Positions 1 to 5,335 of a DNA stretch of 5,887 bases are shown here, piece by piece. The notes under the pieces are model-generated. The model was not told the DNA's origin. It ran no database searches and worked only from the letters and a program-made list of their open reading frames with translations. The position numbers and the translations under genes are program-made. Location: NCBI GenBank assembly GCA_024636355.1, contig JAGXHH010000062.1, positions 1 to 5,887 on the forward strand, written 5' to 3'. The DNA comes from Desulfobacteraceae bacterium. GTDB lineage: Bacteria; Desulfobacterota; Desulfobacteria; Desulfobacterales; Desulfosalsimonadaceae. Every line of letters starts with the position of its first letter. Positions within the stretch are counted from its first letter, which is position 1.

Positions 1-2
1 CC

Positions 3-116
3 CATCCGGAGCGGAAGCTGGCCCCGATCGACGACCCCCATGCCTTCGCCGCCTTCAACGCCTTCAATGGCTTCCTCGGCTCGTCCCTGCATCCGGCCAT
101 CGGCAAGGTGATGTTC
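3..116 (+). other. Unidentified GC3-rich reading-frame fragment at the contig start, probably foreign to the adjoining gene
   Basis: Read on the plus strand from base 3, this stretch gives a protein-like segment with features such as LAPIDDPHAFAAFNAFNGF, then GKVMF near 102-116. Almost every codon ends in G or C, a stronger bias than in the intact genes further right, which suggests real coding sequence from a high-GC source. I do not recognise the family. The minus-strand gene that should occupy this stretch (LOG family) has no LOG-like residues here in any of its three frames. The simplest reading is a chimeric join or a rearrangement breakpoint at about 101-116. The frame stays open past 116, but there it is only the shadow of the LOG gene. 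Whether this fragment is truly coding is uncertain. Confidence 0.4.
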
Positions 117-406
117 AAACCGACGGATTTGCCCCCCTTGGCGGCCGCCCCCTTGTTGGCGGCCTCCATGATGCCGCCGCCGCCGCCGGTGATCACGGCG
201 AACCCGCTTTCCGCAAGTTTTCCGGCAATCTCAAGGGCGGCCGTATAAGAGGGGTGGTCCGGCTTTATTCGGGCGGATCCGAAGATGCTGACCGCCGGGC
301 CCAGATCAAAGAGCGCCTCGACACCATTGACAAATTCTCCCATAATTTTAAATAATCGCCAGGCTTCACTCAGCTTAATTTCGTCGATGAGAAACTGTTT
401 CTCCAT
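101..406 (-). CDS. LOG/TIGR00730-family Rossmann-fold protein, N-terminal part only (3' end lost at a junction)
   Basis: The reverse strand starts at ATG 406-404, preceded by a good AAAGGAG ribosome site 8 bases upstream. The protein begins with a helical region (residues 3-33), then GPAVSIFGSAR (36-46), the first Rossmann strand and nucleotide-binding turn. Next comes AVITGGGGGIMEAANKGA (70-87), the glycine-rich phosphate-binding segment of the LOG ('lysine decarboxylase-like') family, and finally SVGLNITLP (94-102). Family members are cytosolic nucleoside-monophosphate phosphoribohydrolases or of unknown role, usually about 190-240 residues. The usual segment has Pro in GGGPGIME; here it is Gly77. 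After Pro102 the family normally continues xEQxxNPY, but here the reading frame stays open to base 1 with unrelated residues. About half the protein, including the PGGxGTxxE motif, is missing. It is divergent from ptsH. The family call is firm; the enzymatic substrate is not. Confidence 0.85.
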
Positions 407-414
407 TAATCGGG

Positions 415-421
415 CTCCTTT
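415..421 (-). promoter_or_regulatory. Ribosome binding site of the LOG-family gene
   Basis: AAAGGAG on the minus strand lies 8 bases before ATG 406-404. It is a near-consensus Shine-Dalgarno and decides the start codon of the leftward gene. Confidence 0.75.
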
Positions 422-521
422 ACAGGGTGCGAAGGGGAAGGCAAAAACATTTCATAAGAATCAAGTTTCATATGAATAATTTGCATTATTTCAAATGGTT
501 GCGAATATTTAACCTGGCCAA

Positions 522-550
522 TTTCTAACAGCCGGCACCCGGAATGTCAA
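522..550 (-). promoter_or_regulatory. Predicted sigma70 promoter for the leftward LOG-family gene
   Basis: On the minus strand a perfect TTGACA (bases 550-545) is followed after 17 bases by TAGAAA (527-522), four of six matches to the -10 consensus. It would start a transcript with a leader of roughly 110 bases before ATG 406. The -35 box is the left half of the 545-564 palindrome. This is a motif match only; the -10 is mediocre. Confidence 0.4.
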
Positions 551-564
551 CGATTTAGTTGACA
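545..564. promoter_or_regulatory. Perfect inverted repeat holding both divergent -35 boxes (candidate operator)
   Basis: TGTCAAC (545-551), a 6-base centre, then GTTGACA (558-564): seven perfectly complementary base pairs. Each arm contains TTGACA facing outward, so one 20-bp element provides the -35 box of the leftward promoter and of the ptsHI promoter. The size and symmetry also suit a dimeric regulator that could control both genes at once. The regulator is not identifiable from this window. Confidence 0.5.
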
Positions 565-588
565 TCGAAGCCACGGGCGTGCTAAAAA
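559..588 (+). promoter_or_regulatory. Predicted sigma70 promoter of ptsH-ptsI
   Basis: A perfect TTGACA (559-564), an 18-base spacer, then TAAAAA (583-588), four of six matches to TATAAT. The start site would fall near 594-597, downstream of a possible GTG codon at 579. That argues for ATG 621 as the real ptsH start and gives a leader of only about 25 bases. Confidence 0.5.
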
Positions 589-620
589 TTAATATTTTAT
601 CCATATCAATTTATAATAAA

Positions 621-902
621 ATGAATGTGTTGGGCAAGAAACTCTCAAAAACCGTCACCATTGTCAATGCTCTCGGCCTCCACGCCCGGCCCGCAGCCAT
701 GATTGCCAAAAAGGCCATGAACGCCAAATCGAACATATGGCTGATCAAAAACGGGGAATACGTAGACGCATCGAGTATTATCGATATTTTATCCATGGCC
801 TGCACCAAGGGATGCCGTATCACCCTGGAAATTGACCATCCTTCAGATGCCGTGATCCTCAATGAAATAACCGCTTTGTTTGAAAAGGGTTTTGATGAAT
901 AA
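621..902 (+). CDS. ptsH: Phosphocarrier protein HPr
   Basis: HPr is the small cytosolic carrier that takes a phosphoryl group from enzyme I on a histidine and hands it to EII components or regulators. The 93-residue protein (family about 85-90) contains the active-site signature LGLHARPAA with His21. The regulatory-serine region is SSIIDILSMA, where Ser52 aligns with Ser46 of classical HPr, and the C-terminal helix ends in ALFEKGF. I chose ATG 621 over an in-frame GTG at 579, because GTG lies between the -35 and -10 boxes and would add residues that do not resemble HPr. No clear Shine-Dalgarno precedes ATG 621 (AT-rich leader only), so the start could also be GTG 627. The stop overlaps the ptsI start, indicating translational coupling. 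No EII gene is present in the window, so the job may be regulatory or serve a distant permease. Confidence 0.93.
   Translation: MNVLGKKLSKTVTIVNALGLHARPAAMIAKKAMNAKSNIWLIKNGEYVDASSIIDILSMACTKGCRITLEIDHPSDAVILNEITALFEKGFDE
884..889 (+). promoter_or_regulatory. Ribosome binding site of ptsI inside the end of ptsH
   Basis: AAAGGG lies within the last codons of ptsH, five bases before ATG 895. It supports ATG 895 as the ptsI start and coupled translation of the two genes. Confidence 0.6.
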
Positions 903-2679
903 CGAACACCGGCCGCATTCGGATTCACAAGAGATCATCCTGACCGGCATCAGCGGTTCTCCGGGAATATGCATCGGCAAGGCCTACCTGGTCGACAGGG
1001 AAGGTGTCGATGTTATTGAAAAATATTATCTCAGCGACCATGAGATCCCCAACCAGATCAAGCGGTTTAAAAGCGCGGTTCACAAGGCGAAAACCGAACT
1101 GGCCGCCATTATAGAAGAGATCCCCAAAGACCTCCGGGAGCATGCTTACATCCTTGAAACCCACATGCTGCTGCACAAGGACAAGATGCTCTATGGAAAA
1201 ACGATCGAGAACATCGAAAAAGACGGGGTCAATGCAGAATGGGCACTTAAGAAGGCCACGTCTTCCGCCAGGAAAATGTTCAAAGACATAACCGATCCCT
1301 ACCTGAAGGCCCGGGCATCGGATATCGAGAACGTATCGGACCGGATCATGCGTCAGTTGACCGGACAAAACGGGGTCAACATCTCCGGAATCGACAAGCG
1401 TGTCATCCTGGTGGCCGACAACCTGTCGCCGGCGGAAACCAGCCAGATTCAGCTCAACCGGGTCATGGGGTTTATCACCAATCGCGGCGGCAGGACGTCC
1501 CATACCAGCATTATCGCCCGGACACTTGAAATCCCGGCAGTGCTCGGCCTGGAAAAAGCCACGACCATGGTTCACAACGACGACCTGATCATTGTCGACG
1601 GCAACGAAGGGATCGTCGTCCTCAATCCCGAAGAAGAGACCCTGATCCGCTATGAAGAACTCGACCGTCGTTATGAAGCCCATAAAAAGGATATCATCCG
1701 CACCGGCGAACTGCCGGCCAGGTCTGAAGACGGGCGGCTGTTCCGGGTCATGGGCAACATCGAACTGCCCGAGGAAGTCGTCGGGGTCAAAGATCACGGC
1801 GGCGACGGCATCGGCCTGTTCCGAACGGAGTTTCTTTACCTTTCACGGAATTATTTTCCCAGCGAGCAGGAGCTCTACGACCAGTACAAGGAAGTCGTTG
1901 AATTAATGGCGCCGCGGCCGGTGACCATCCGGACGCTCGATATCAACGGCGACAAAGAGATTTCCACGATTCGAACCCCCGATGAGGCCAACCCGGCCCT
2001 CGGTCTCCGGGCGATCCGGTTCTGCCTGAAAAAACCGGGAATATTCAAAACCCAGCTCCGGGCGATTCTTCGTTCTGCGGTACACGGATCGGTCCGGCTT
2101 CTGCTGCCGATGATCTCCAGCTGCGAAGAAATATCCGAGTCAATCCGCCTGCTCGATGAAGCGGCTGAATCCCTGGAAAAAGAAGGCTTTGCCTACAACC
2201 GCGACATTGAAGTCGGTATCATGATGGAAGTGCCGTCCGCAGCCATTCTGGCCGATTCAATGGCGGACATGGTCGACTTTTTCAGTATCGGCACCAACGA
2301 CCTGGTCCAGTATACCCTGGCCATAGACCGCGGCAACCGTCATGTGGCGCACTTGTACAATCCACTGCACCCCGCGGTAATCCGACTGATCAAGCACATT
2401 GTCGACAGTGGTAAAAAAAAGGGGAAGCCGACGTATATGTGCGGGGAAATGGCGGCAGACCCGCTGCACCTGCCAATCCTGCTCGGTCTGGGGATCGACG
2501 AACTGAGCATGGCCCCGCAGTCCATCCCGGAAATCAAGAACAAGATCCGGAAGATCAATGTTTCGGATTCCGAGCAGTTTATGGTGACCGTGCTCAAACA
2601 GAAAACAGCTGCCGACACCCATCGCCTGATTCTGGAAGCGTTCGGAGATATCCTATATAAGGATGTGTATGCCGGATGA
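895..2679 (+). CDS. ptsI: PTS enzyme I (phosphoenolpyruvate-protein phosphotransferase)
   Basis: This cytosolic enzyme autophosphorylates from phosphoenolpyruvate and transfers the phosphate to HPr. It has 594 residues against about 575 in E. coli. Key residues sit at a constant offset of +14 from E. coli numbering. They are phosphorylated His203 in GGRTSHTSIIAR; PEP-binding Arg310 in GIGLFRTEF and Arg346 in TIRTLDINGDK; metal ligands Glu445 in MMEVPSA and Asp469 in SIGTNDL; and catalytic Cys516 in MCGEMA. The order is the usual one: N-terminal domain with helical HPr-binding insert (about 15-160), swivelling phosphohistidine domain (to about 250), and C-terminal PEP-binding barrel (about 265-560). 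The start is ATG 895, overlapping the ptsH stop by 8 bases with AAAGGG five bases upstream; TTG 880 in frame is less likely. It appears intact and functional. Confidence 0.97.
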   Translation: MNNEHRPHSDSQEIILTGISGSPGICIGKAYLVDREGVDVIEKYYLSDHEIPNQIKRFKSAVHKAKTELAAIIEEIPKDLREHAYILETHMLLHKDKMLYGKTIENIEKDGVNAEWALKKATSSARKMFKDITDPYLKARASDIENVSDRIMRQLTGQNGVNISGIDKRVILVADNLSPAETSQIQLNRVMGFITNRGGRTSHTSIIARTLEIPAVLGLEKATTMVHNDDLIIVDGNEGIVVLNPEEETLIRYEELDRRYEAHKKDIIRTGELPARSEDGRLFRVMGNIELPEEVVGVKDHGGDGIGLFRTEFLYLSRNYFPSEQELYDQYKEVVELMAPRPVTIRTLDINGDKEISTIRTPDEANPALGLRAIRFCLKKPGIFKTQLRAILRSAVHGSVRLLLPMISSCEEISESIRLLDEAAESLEKEGFAYNRDIEVGIMMEVPSAAILADSMADMVDFFSIGTNDLVQYTLAIDRGNRHVAHLYNPLHPAVIRLIKHIVDSGKKKGKPTYMCGEMAADPLHLPILLGLGIDELSMAPQSIPEIKNKIRKINVSDSEQFMVTVLKQKTAADTHRLILEAFGDILYKDVYAG

Positions 2680-2723
2680 TTACAGGGTTGCCAATACCCA
2701 AACCCGCATTATACTGAGCCCCT

Positions 2724-3188
2724 ATGAATAACGAACACATAAAGATCGCGACCGAGAACCGAAAGGCGCGCCACGACTTTCACCTGTTGGAAGAAATCGA
2801 AGCGGGCATGGTCCTGCGGGGCACCGAGGTAAAATCGCTGCGCCAGGGACGGGCAAATCTCAAGGATTCCTATGGCCGGTTCAACAATCAGGGGGAACTA
2901 TACATTTTCCAGATGCACATCAGCCCCTATACACATGCGCATCTCGACAACCATGAACCGGAACGGCCGCGAAAACTGCTGCTGCACAAATCGGAACTCC
3001 GGCGGCTTTATGGCAAGCTCCGGGAGAAAGGACTGACCCTGGTGCCCTTGCGGGTCTATTTCAAGAAGGGCAAAGCCAAAGTCAGTATCGCCATAGCCAA
3101 GGGCAAGCGCCAGTATGACAAACGCGATTCGATCAAGGAACGCGAGGTCCGGCGCGAAATGGACCGGGCAATGAAAAAAGACCGATAG
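2724..3188 (+). CDS. smpB: SsrA-binding protein SmpB
   Basis: SmpB binds the tRNA-like domain of tmRNA and brings it to stalled ribosomes in trans-translation. The 154-residue protein (family about 145-165) shows the expected blocks: ENRKARHDF (11-19), the start of the beta-barrel; LRGTEVKSLRQGRANLKDSY (31-50), the conserved RNA-binding segment; the barrel residues LYIFQMHISPYTHA; and the basic C-terminal tail KGKRQYDKRDSIKEREVRRE, which occupies the decoding site and mRNA channel. ATG 2724 has only a weak GAG five bases upstream. It lies 44 bases after ptsI with no intervening terminator, so it may be co-transcribed with ptsHI. The tmRNA gene follows 102 bases downstream, placing both partners side by side. 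The gene looks complete. Confidence 0.97.
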   Translation: MNNEHIKIATENRKARHDFHLLEEIEAGMVLRGTEVKSLRQGRANLKDSYGRFNNQGELYIFQMHISPYTHAHLDNHEPERPRKLLLHKSELRRLYGKLREKGLTLVPLRVYFKKGKAKVSIAIAKGKRQYDKRDSIKEREVRREMDRAMKKDR

Positions 3189-3202
3189 CCGCCCGGCCGT
3201 CC

Positions 3203-3231
3203 TTGACAATCCATCCGCAATGATTTATTCT
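3203..3231 (+). promoter_or_regulatory. Predicted sigma70 promoter of ssrA
   Basis: A perfect TTGACA (3203-3208), an optimal 17-base spacer and TATTCT (3226-3231, four of six to TATAAT) lie between smpB and tmRNA. Transcription would begin around 3237-3239, giving a 5' leader of about 53 bases. RNase P would remove this leader to create the mature tmRNA 5' end at 3291. Confidence 0.65.
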
Positions 3232-3290
3232 ACTCTTGTTTGATTTCAGAACGGCTTTCTTTCCCACCGCCGGTCCTTTCAAAAATTTGA

Positions 3291-3645
3291 GGGGGCGAAA
3301 CGGCTTCGACGGGGATATGGAAGCAATGGTCGCATACCGAGTTCCACTAACTCGTTAAACTGGTGGCGTTTAAACACAAACGCAGACGATTATAACTACG
3401 CTGTAGCCGCTTAGTCGGCTACCGTCCAACCGGACCTCTCCTGTGGGTCCGGATTGGGCGTCGATCAGCAGGATAGCCAATCCGGGATTGCCTGTTCCTT
3501 GGAAAGGCGAAATTCAAACAGGCTTGCGGTTTGCGGATCCCGCCTGAAGGAGACGCAAATAGCGAAATTTAAAATTTAGGCTAAGTATGTAGACGCCGTT
3601 GTGGATTATTTCCGGACCCGGGTTCGACTCCCGGCGCCTCCACCA
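3291..3645 (+). ncRNA. ssrA: Transfer-messenger RNA (tmRNA)
   Basis: tmRNA acts as both tRNA and mRNA to release stalled ribosomes and tag the nascent protein for proteolysis. The mature RNA is about 355 nt. Its 5' end GGGGGCG (3291-3297) pairs with CGCCTCC (3635-3641), including one G-U, followed by A and an encoded CCA (3643-3645). The conserved tRNA-like 5' block GGCTTCGACGGGG and the T-arm GGGTTCGACTCCC are present. Pseudoknot 1 is visible: stem CGAGTT/AACTCG (3338-3343 with 3349-3354) interlocked with CCAC/GTGG (3344-3347 with 3363-3366), just before the tag frame. It is a one-piece, not permuted, tmRNA. It is flanked by its own promoter and terminator and lies beside smpB. Confidence 0.98.
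3382..3414 (+). other. tmRNA tag reading frame, ADDYNYAVAA then stop
   Basis: From resume codon GCA (3382-3384) the frame encodes ADDYNYAVAA and ends at TAG (3412-3414). The terminal AVAA suits recognition by ClpXP-type proteases, as in ALAA tags. The resume codon is set by analogy with other tmRNAs that begin on GCA; one or two codons upstream (Thr, Asn) are in frame and cannot be excluded by sequence alone. Confidence 0.85.
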
Positions 3646-3663
3646 AGTTTTTTTTAGACAGAC

Positions 3664-3714
3664 AAACCGATCCTGTTGCCGAATCCGGCAAACTGAATCG
3701 GTTTTTTTGTTTTT
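3664..3714 (+). terminator. Intrinsic terminator of ssrA
   Basis: A hairpin of an outer stem CCGAT/ATCGG (3667-3671 with 3697-3701), an internal bulge, and an inner stem TTGCCG/CGGCAA (3676-3681 with 3686-3691) closing an AATC loop. It is followed by seven T, then G and five more T. It lies 18 bases after the tmRNA CCA end, where an ssrA terminator is expected. Confidence 0.85.
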
Positions 3715-3770
3715 ACAATTAACGTGTTATACAGAAACACTAAGGGATGTGAGCCTGTCTTATAGACAGA

Positions 3771-3834
3771 GTGGACATCGTGGACAGAAGGCTCGACCGT
3801 CCATATCGTCCATGGTGTCCACTCGGTCCACCCA
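3771..3834 (+). repeat. 9-bp-period repeat array, GTCCAY-N3, with two opposite-facing units
   Basis: Four adjoining 9-base units, GTCCATATC, GTCCATGGT, GTCCACTCG and GTCCACCCA, occupy 3799-3834. Two units of the complementary motif, GTGGACATC and GTGGACAGA, occupy 3771-3788, so the two halves can fold back on each other. The period is a multiple of three. In the frame of the downstream four-helix remnant the units encode a Ser-rich series (PSISSMVSTRSTH). It leads straight into that remnant, so it may be part of the same mobile or degenerate element. Confidence 0.65.
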
Positions 3835-3987
3835 CATCTACCCCGAGATTTCCGCCAATGCCGTACTGGTTTTAATTGCTGTGGCCTGTTCGCTGTCGAG
3901 CGACTGGCACAGGATTTTGAAAAGGCAGGCGGTTTTACGGAGCGCCTTTACCGTGTACGCAGTGAAAAGCGGAGGAAGTCCAAATGA
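3799..3987 (+). pseudogene. Four-helix-bundle (S23/four-helix suffix-like) protein remnant, C-terminal part, frameshifted
   Basis: In one frame the bases 3839-3897 encode YPEISANAVLVLIAVACSL. In another frame 3898-3984 encode ERLAQDFEKAGG then FTERLYRVRSEKRRKSK, with the stop TGA at 3985-3987. As I recall the four-helix-suffix family, these two blocks are consecutive in one protein: a helix rich in Ala/Ile/Leu, then a last helix ending GGFTERLYRVR. The join near 3890-3898 has lost bases (the expected Leu-Asp-Arg-Gln linker is absent), so the frame is broken. Nothing recognisable of the N-terminal helices lies between the ssrA terminator and the 9-bp array, so the 5' end is missing as well. 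The stop overlaps the start of the DUF1016 remnant (ATGA), showing the two were once coupled genes. The function of such small helical proteins is not well established. The call rests on remembered family sequence. Confidence 0.65.
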
Positions 3988-4079
3988 CCGACCAACCCAT
4001 CAGAACAGCGGAGTACCGCGACTGGCTGAAGGATATTAAACAACGAATCCGATAGGCGCAGGTTAAGGCGACCCTATGA
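3984..4079 (+). pseudogene. DUF1016/YhcG-type PDDEXK nuclease remnant, N-terminus only, with in-frame stop
   Basis: ATG 3984 opens MTDQPIRTAEYRDWLKDIKQ then RIR, stopped by TAG at 4053-4055. The same frame continues AQVKATL before TGA at 4077-4079. The series EYRDWLKDIKQRIR-x-AQVKA matches the N-terminal helix of DUF1016_N proteins (YhcG family, putative PDDEXK nucleases). There the stop position is an ordinary residue, possibly Gln (CAG to TAG). After 4073 the similarity ends and a different gene begins, so only about 30 of the usual 330 or more residues survive. A GGAGGAAG ribosome site at 3971-3978, five bases before ATG, is still in place. It was apparently coupled to the four-helix gene through an ATGA overlap. 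Non-functional as a nuclease. Confidence 0.65.
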
Positions 4080-4897
4080 TCGAAGATCGTATTGAATATC
4101 ACCGCAATGCTGTTGCCCTGATCCCGGAACCGGATGATCCCGACCCGGGGTTGGTGATTATGGTTATTGGGACATCCCCCCTTGGCCCCAGCCTGATCTG
4201 TGATTGCCGGAAAGCCTTGAAAAACAGGAATTGCGCCCACGCAAAGGCACAGTCGGCCGCTATCAAGGATACGCCCGATTTCGATTCCCTCTTCCGGCAA
4301 AGCATATAGAAAGCTTCTGGTACAAACTGGCCTATCATTTCGGCAGGGAATATGGCATCAGCGGCATTACCTTATCCGCCGGAGCAGATATGGAAACGGC
4401 CTGTTTTTCGCTTCAATGCCGAAATGCCCGGGCAGAAGGCATCGATGTTTCGGTGCCGCCCTGCGGGTGCGTCAGCTTCGACTGGAACTGATGCGCATAC
4501 GTGCAATCCTTGCCGATAAACCGCTTATCATCGATCCGTCCGCCATCGGACCCGATGCGCAACTGCTTCAATCGATTCTCGACATGCAGCCGCCGGTGCC
4601 GGCACAGGACCTTGACGCCCTGGAAAGCCCGTTGCGCGGCTATCAGCGAACCGGGGCTGGCTGGCGTTTTTGCACGAAAACCGTCTCGGCGGTCTGCTCT
4701 GCGACGATATGGGGCTGGGGAAAACGCACCAGATTATGGCGCTGATGTCATGGTTGACTGAAAAAAAAGCAGGCAAGTCCCCGTTTCTCGTGGTCTGCCC
4801 CACTTCCGTCCTTTCCCATTGGGAACGGAAAATACAAGAGCATGCACCGGCGCTTTGCCCTGTCGTTTATCACGGTACAGACCGCGAACTCGATCGG
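4076..4897 (+). pseudogene. SWIM zinc finger / SNF2-family ATPase gene remnant, at least three frame changes, 3' truncated
   Basis: Pieces of one SWIM-SNF2 helicase-like protein run in order but in changing frames. At 4076-about 4305 is VIMVIGTSPL... with a SWIM signature C-x-C-x8-C-x-H (Cys 4199, Cys 4205, Cys 4232, His 4238). At about 4306-4458 is HIESFWYKLAYHFGREYG, which I recall from long SNF2 proteins. At about 4459-4657 is RVRQLRLELMRIRAIL followed by LESPLRGYQRTG, the SNF2 entry motif. At about 4658-4897 is WLAFLHENRLGGLLCDDMGL, with the Walker A GLGKT at 4712-4726, then LVVCPTSVLSHWERK and VVYHGTDREL. The last switch fits one missing base in the 4650s. Everything after motif Ia is gone, including DEAH and the C-terminal helicase lobe. 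Intact relatives are ATP-dependent DNA remodelers or helicases. The product here cannot be functional. ATG 4076 overlaps the last stop of the DUF1016 remnant, but this join looks like a fusion of ruins rather than a true start. Confidence 0.78.
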
Positions 4898-4904
4898 ATA
4901 ACAA

Positions 4905-4935
4905 AATTGCCAATAGCTAATTGTGAATTGCGAAC
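4905..4935. repeat. Short degenerate AATTG repeat
   Basis: AATTGCCAATAGCT, AATTGTG and AATTGCGAAC follow one another, encoding IANCELR in one frame. Such AATTGCGAATTGTGAAT-like strings recur as non-coding repeats in other genomes, from memory. It starts within about ten bases of where SNF2 similarity ends, so it may mark the truncation point. Confidence 0.35.
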
Positions 4936-5276
4936 TTTGAAAAGCAACAATCCTCCCCTTTTTCCCTTGAATGATTCACCCCGGCATACGAAGCAAGAAA
5001 AACCCAATCTATGTATAAATATCGTTTTACTTCAGAAGAAAAAAATTGATGGAATCAACGCCTTTATCCACAATGCTTTTCAAGCTGATGAAAACGAAAT
5101 AGTTCGCCGACAAGTTGCAATTATATTTCGGCATGAATAATTTGTTGGAATGAAGCCTCTGAGAATATTTCCCTGCTGAATTGAGCATAAACCCCTAAAT
5201 ACAACCGCAAATTAAGTTTAATAAGTATTTTCGAAGCATAAAAGAAGAGACAATAGAGCATTTTACCATCAATCTT

Positions 5277-5299
5277 CATTCCGGAATTGATCCGGAATG
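5277..5299. repeat. REP-like palindrome upstream of the regulator gene
   Basis: CATTCCGG (5277-5284), a 7-base centre AATTGAT, then CCGGAATG (5292-5299) form a perfect 8-bp hairpin. The form resembles common dispersed CCGGA...TCCGG palindromes. There is no T run, so it is not an intrinsic terminator. It lies 45 bases before the regulator start and could also be an operator, but a dispersed repeat is more likely. Confidence 0.5.
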
Positions 5300-5335
5300 C
5301 ATTATCGTCAATAACGGATGAACGAGTTCAGAACA

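Noticed and set aside
579..620. GTG 579 as the start of HPr
   Set aside because: It falls between the predicted -35 and -10 boxes and adds 14 residues unlike HPr.
925..1797. Long minus-strand open frame of 290 codons opposite ptsI
   Set aside because: It is the antisense shadow of the well-conserved EI gene. Its protein is low-complexity and unlike any family, and it has no promoter or ribosome site of its own.
3595..3645. 3' part of tmRNA considered as an ordinary tRNA gene
   Set aside because: The acceptor strand pairs with 3291-3297 and there is no anticodon arm. It is the tRNA-like domain of tmRNA.
3771..3834. Repeat cluster considered as a CRISPR array
   Set aside because: Units are 9 bases with no spacers, far below CRISPR repeat length, and no cas genes are present.
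3599..4039. Plus-strand open frame beginning inside tmRNA and running past the terminator
   Set aside because: It starts within the mature tmRNA and crosses the terminator. Only a short internal part (the four-helix block) is meaningful, so it is not a gene.
5277..5299. Palindrome considered as an intrinsic terminator
   Set aside because: No T run follows either arm, and the gene upstream is already truncated about 380 bases earlier.
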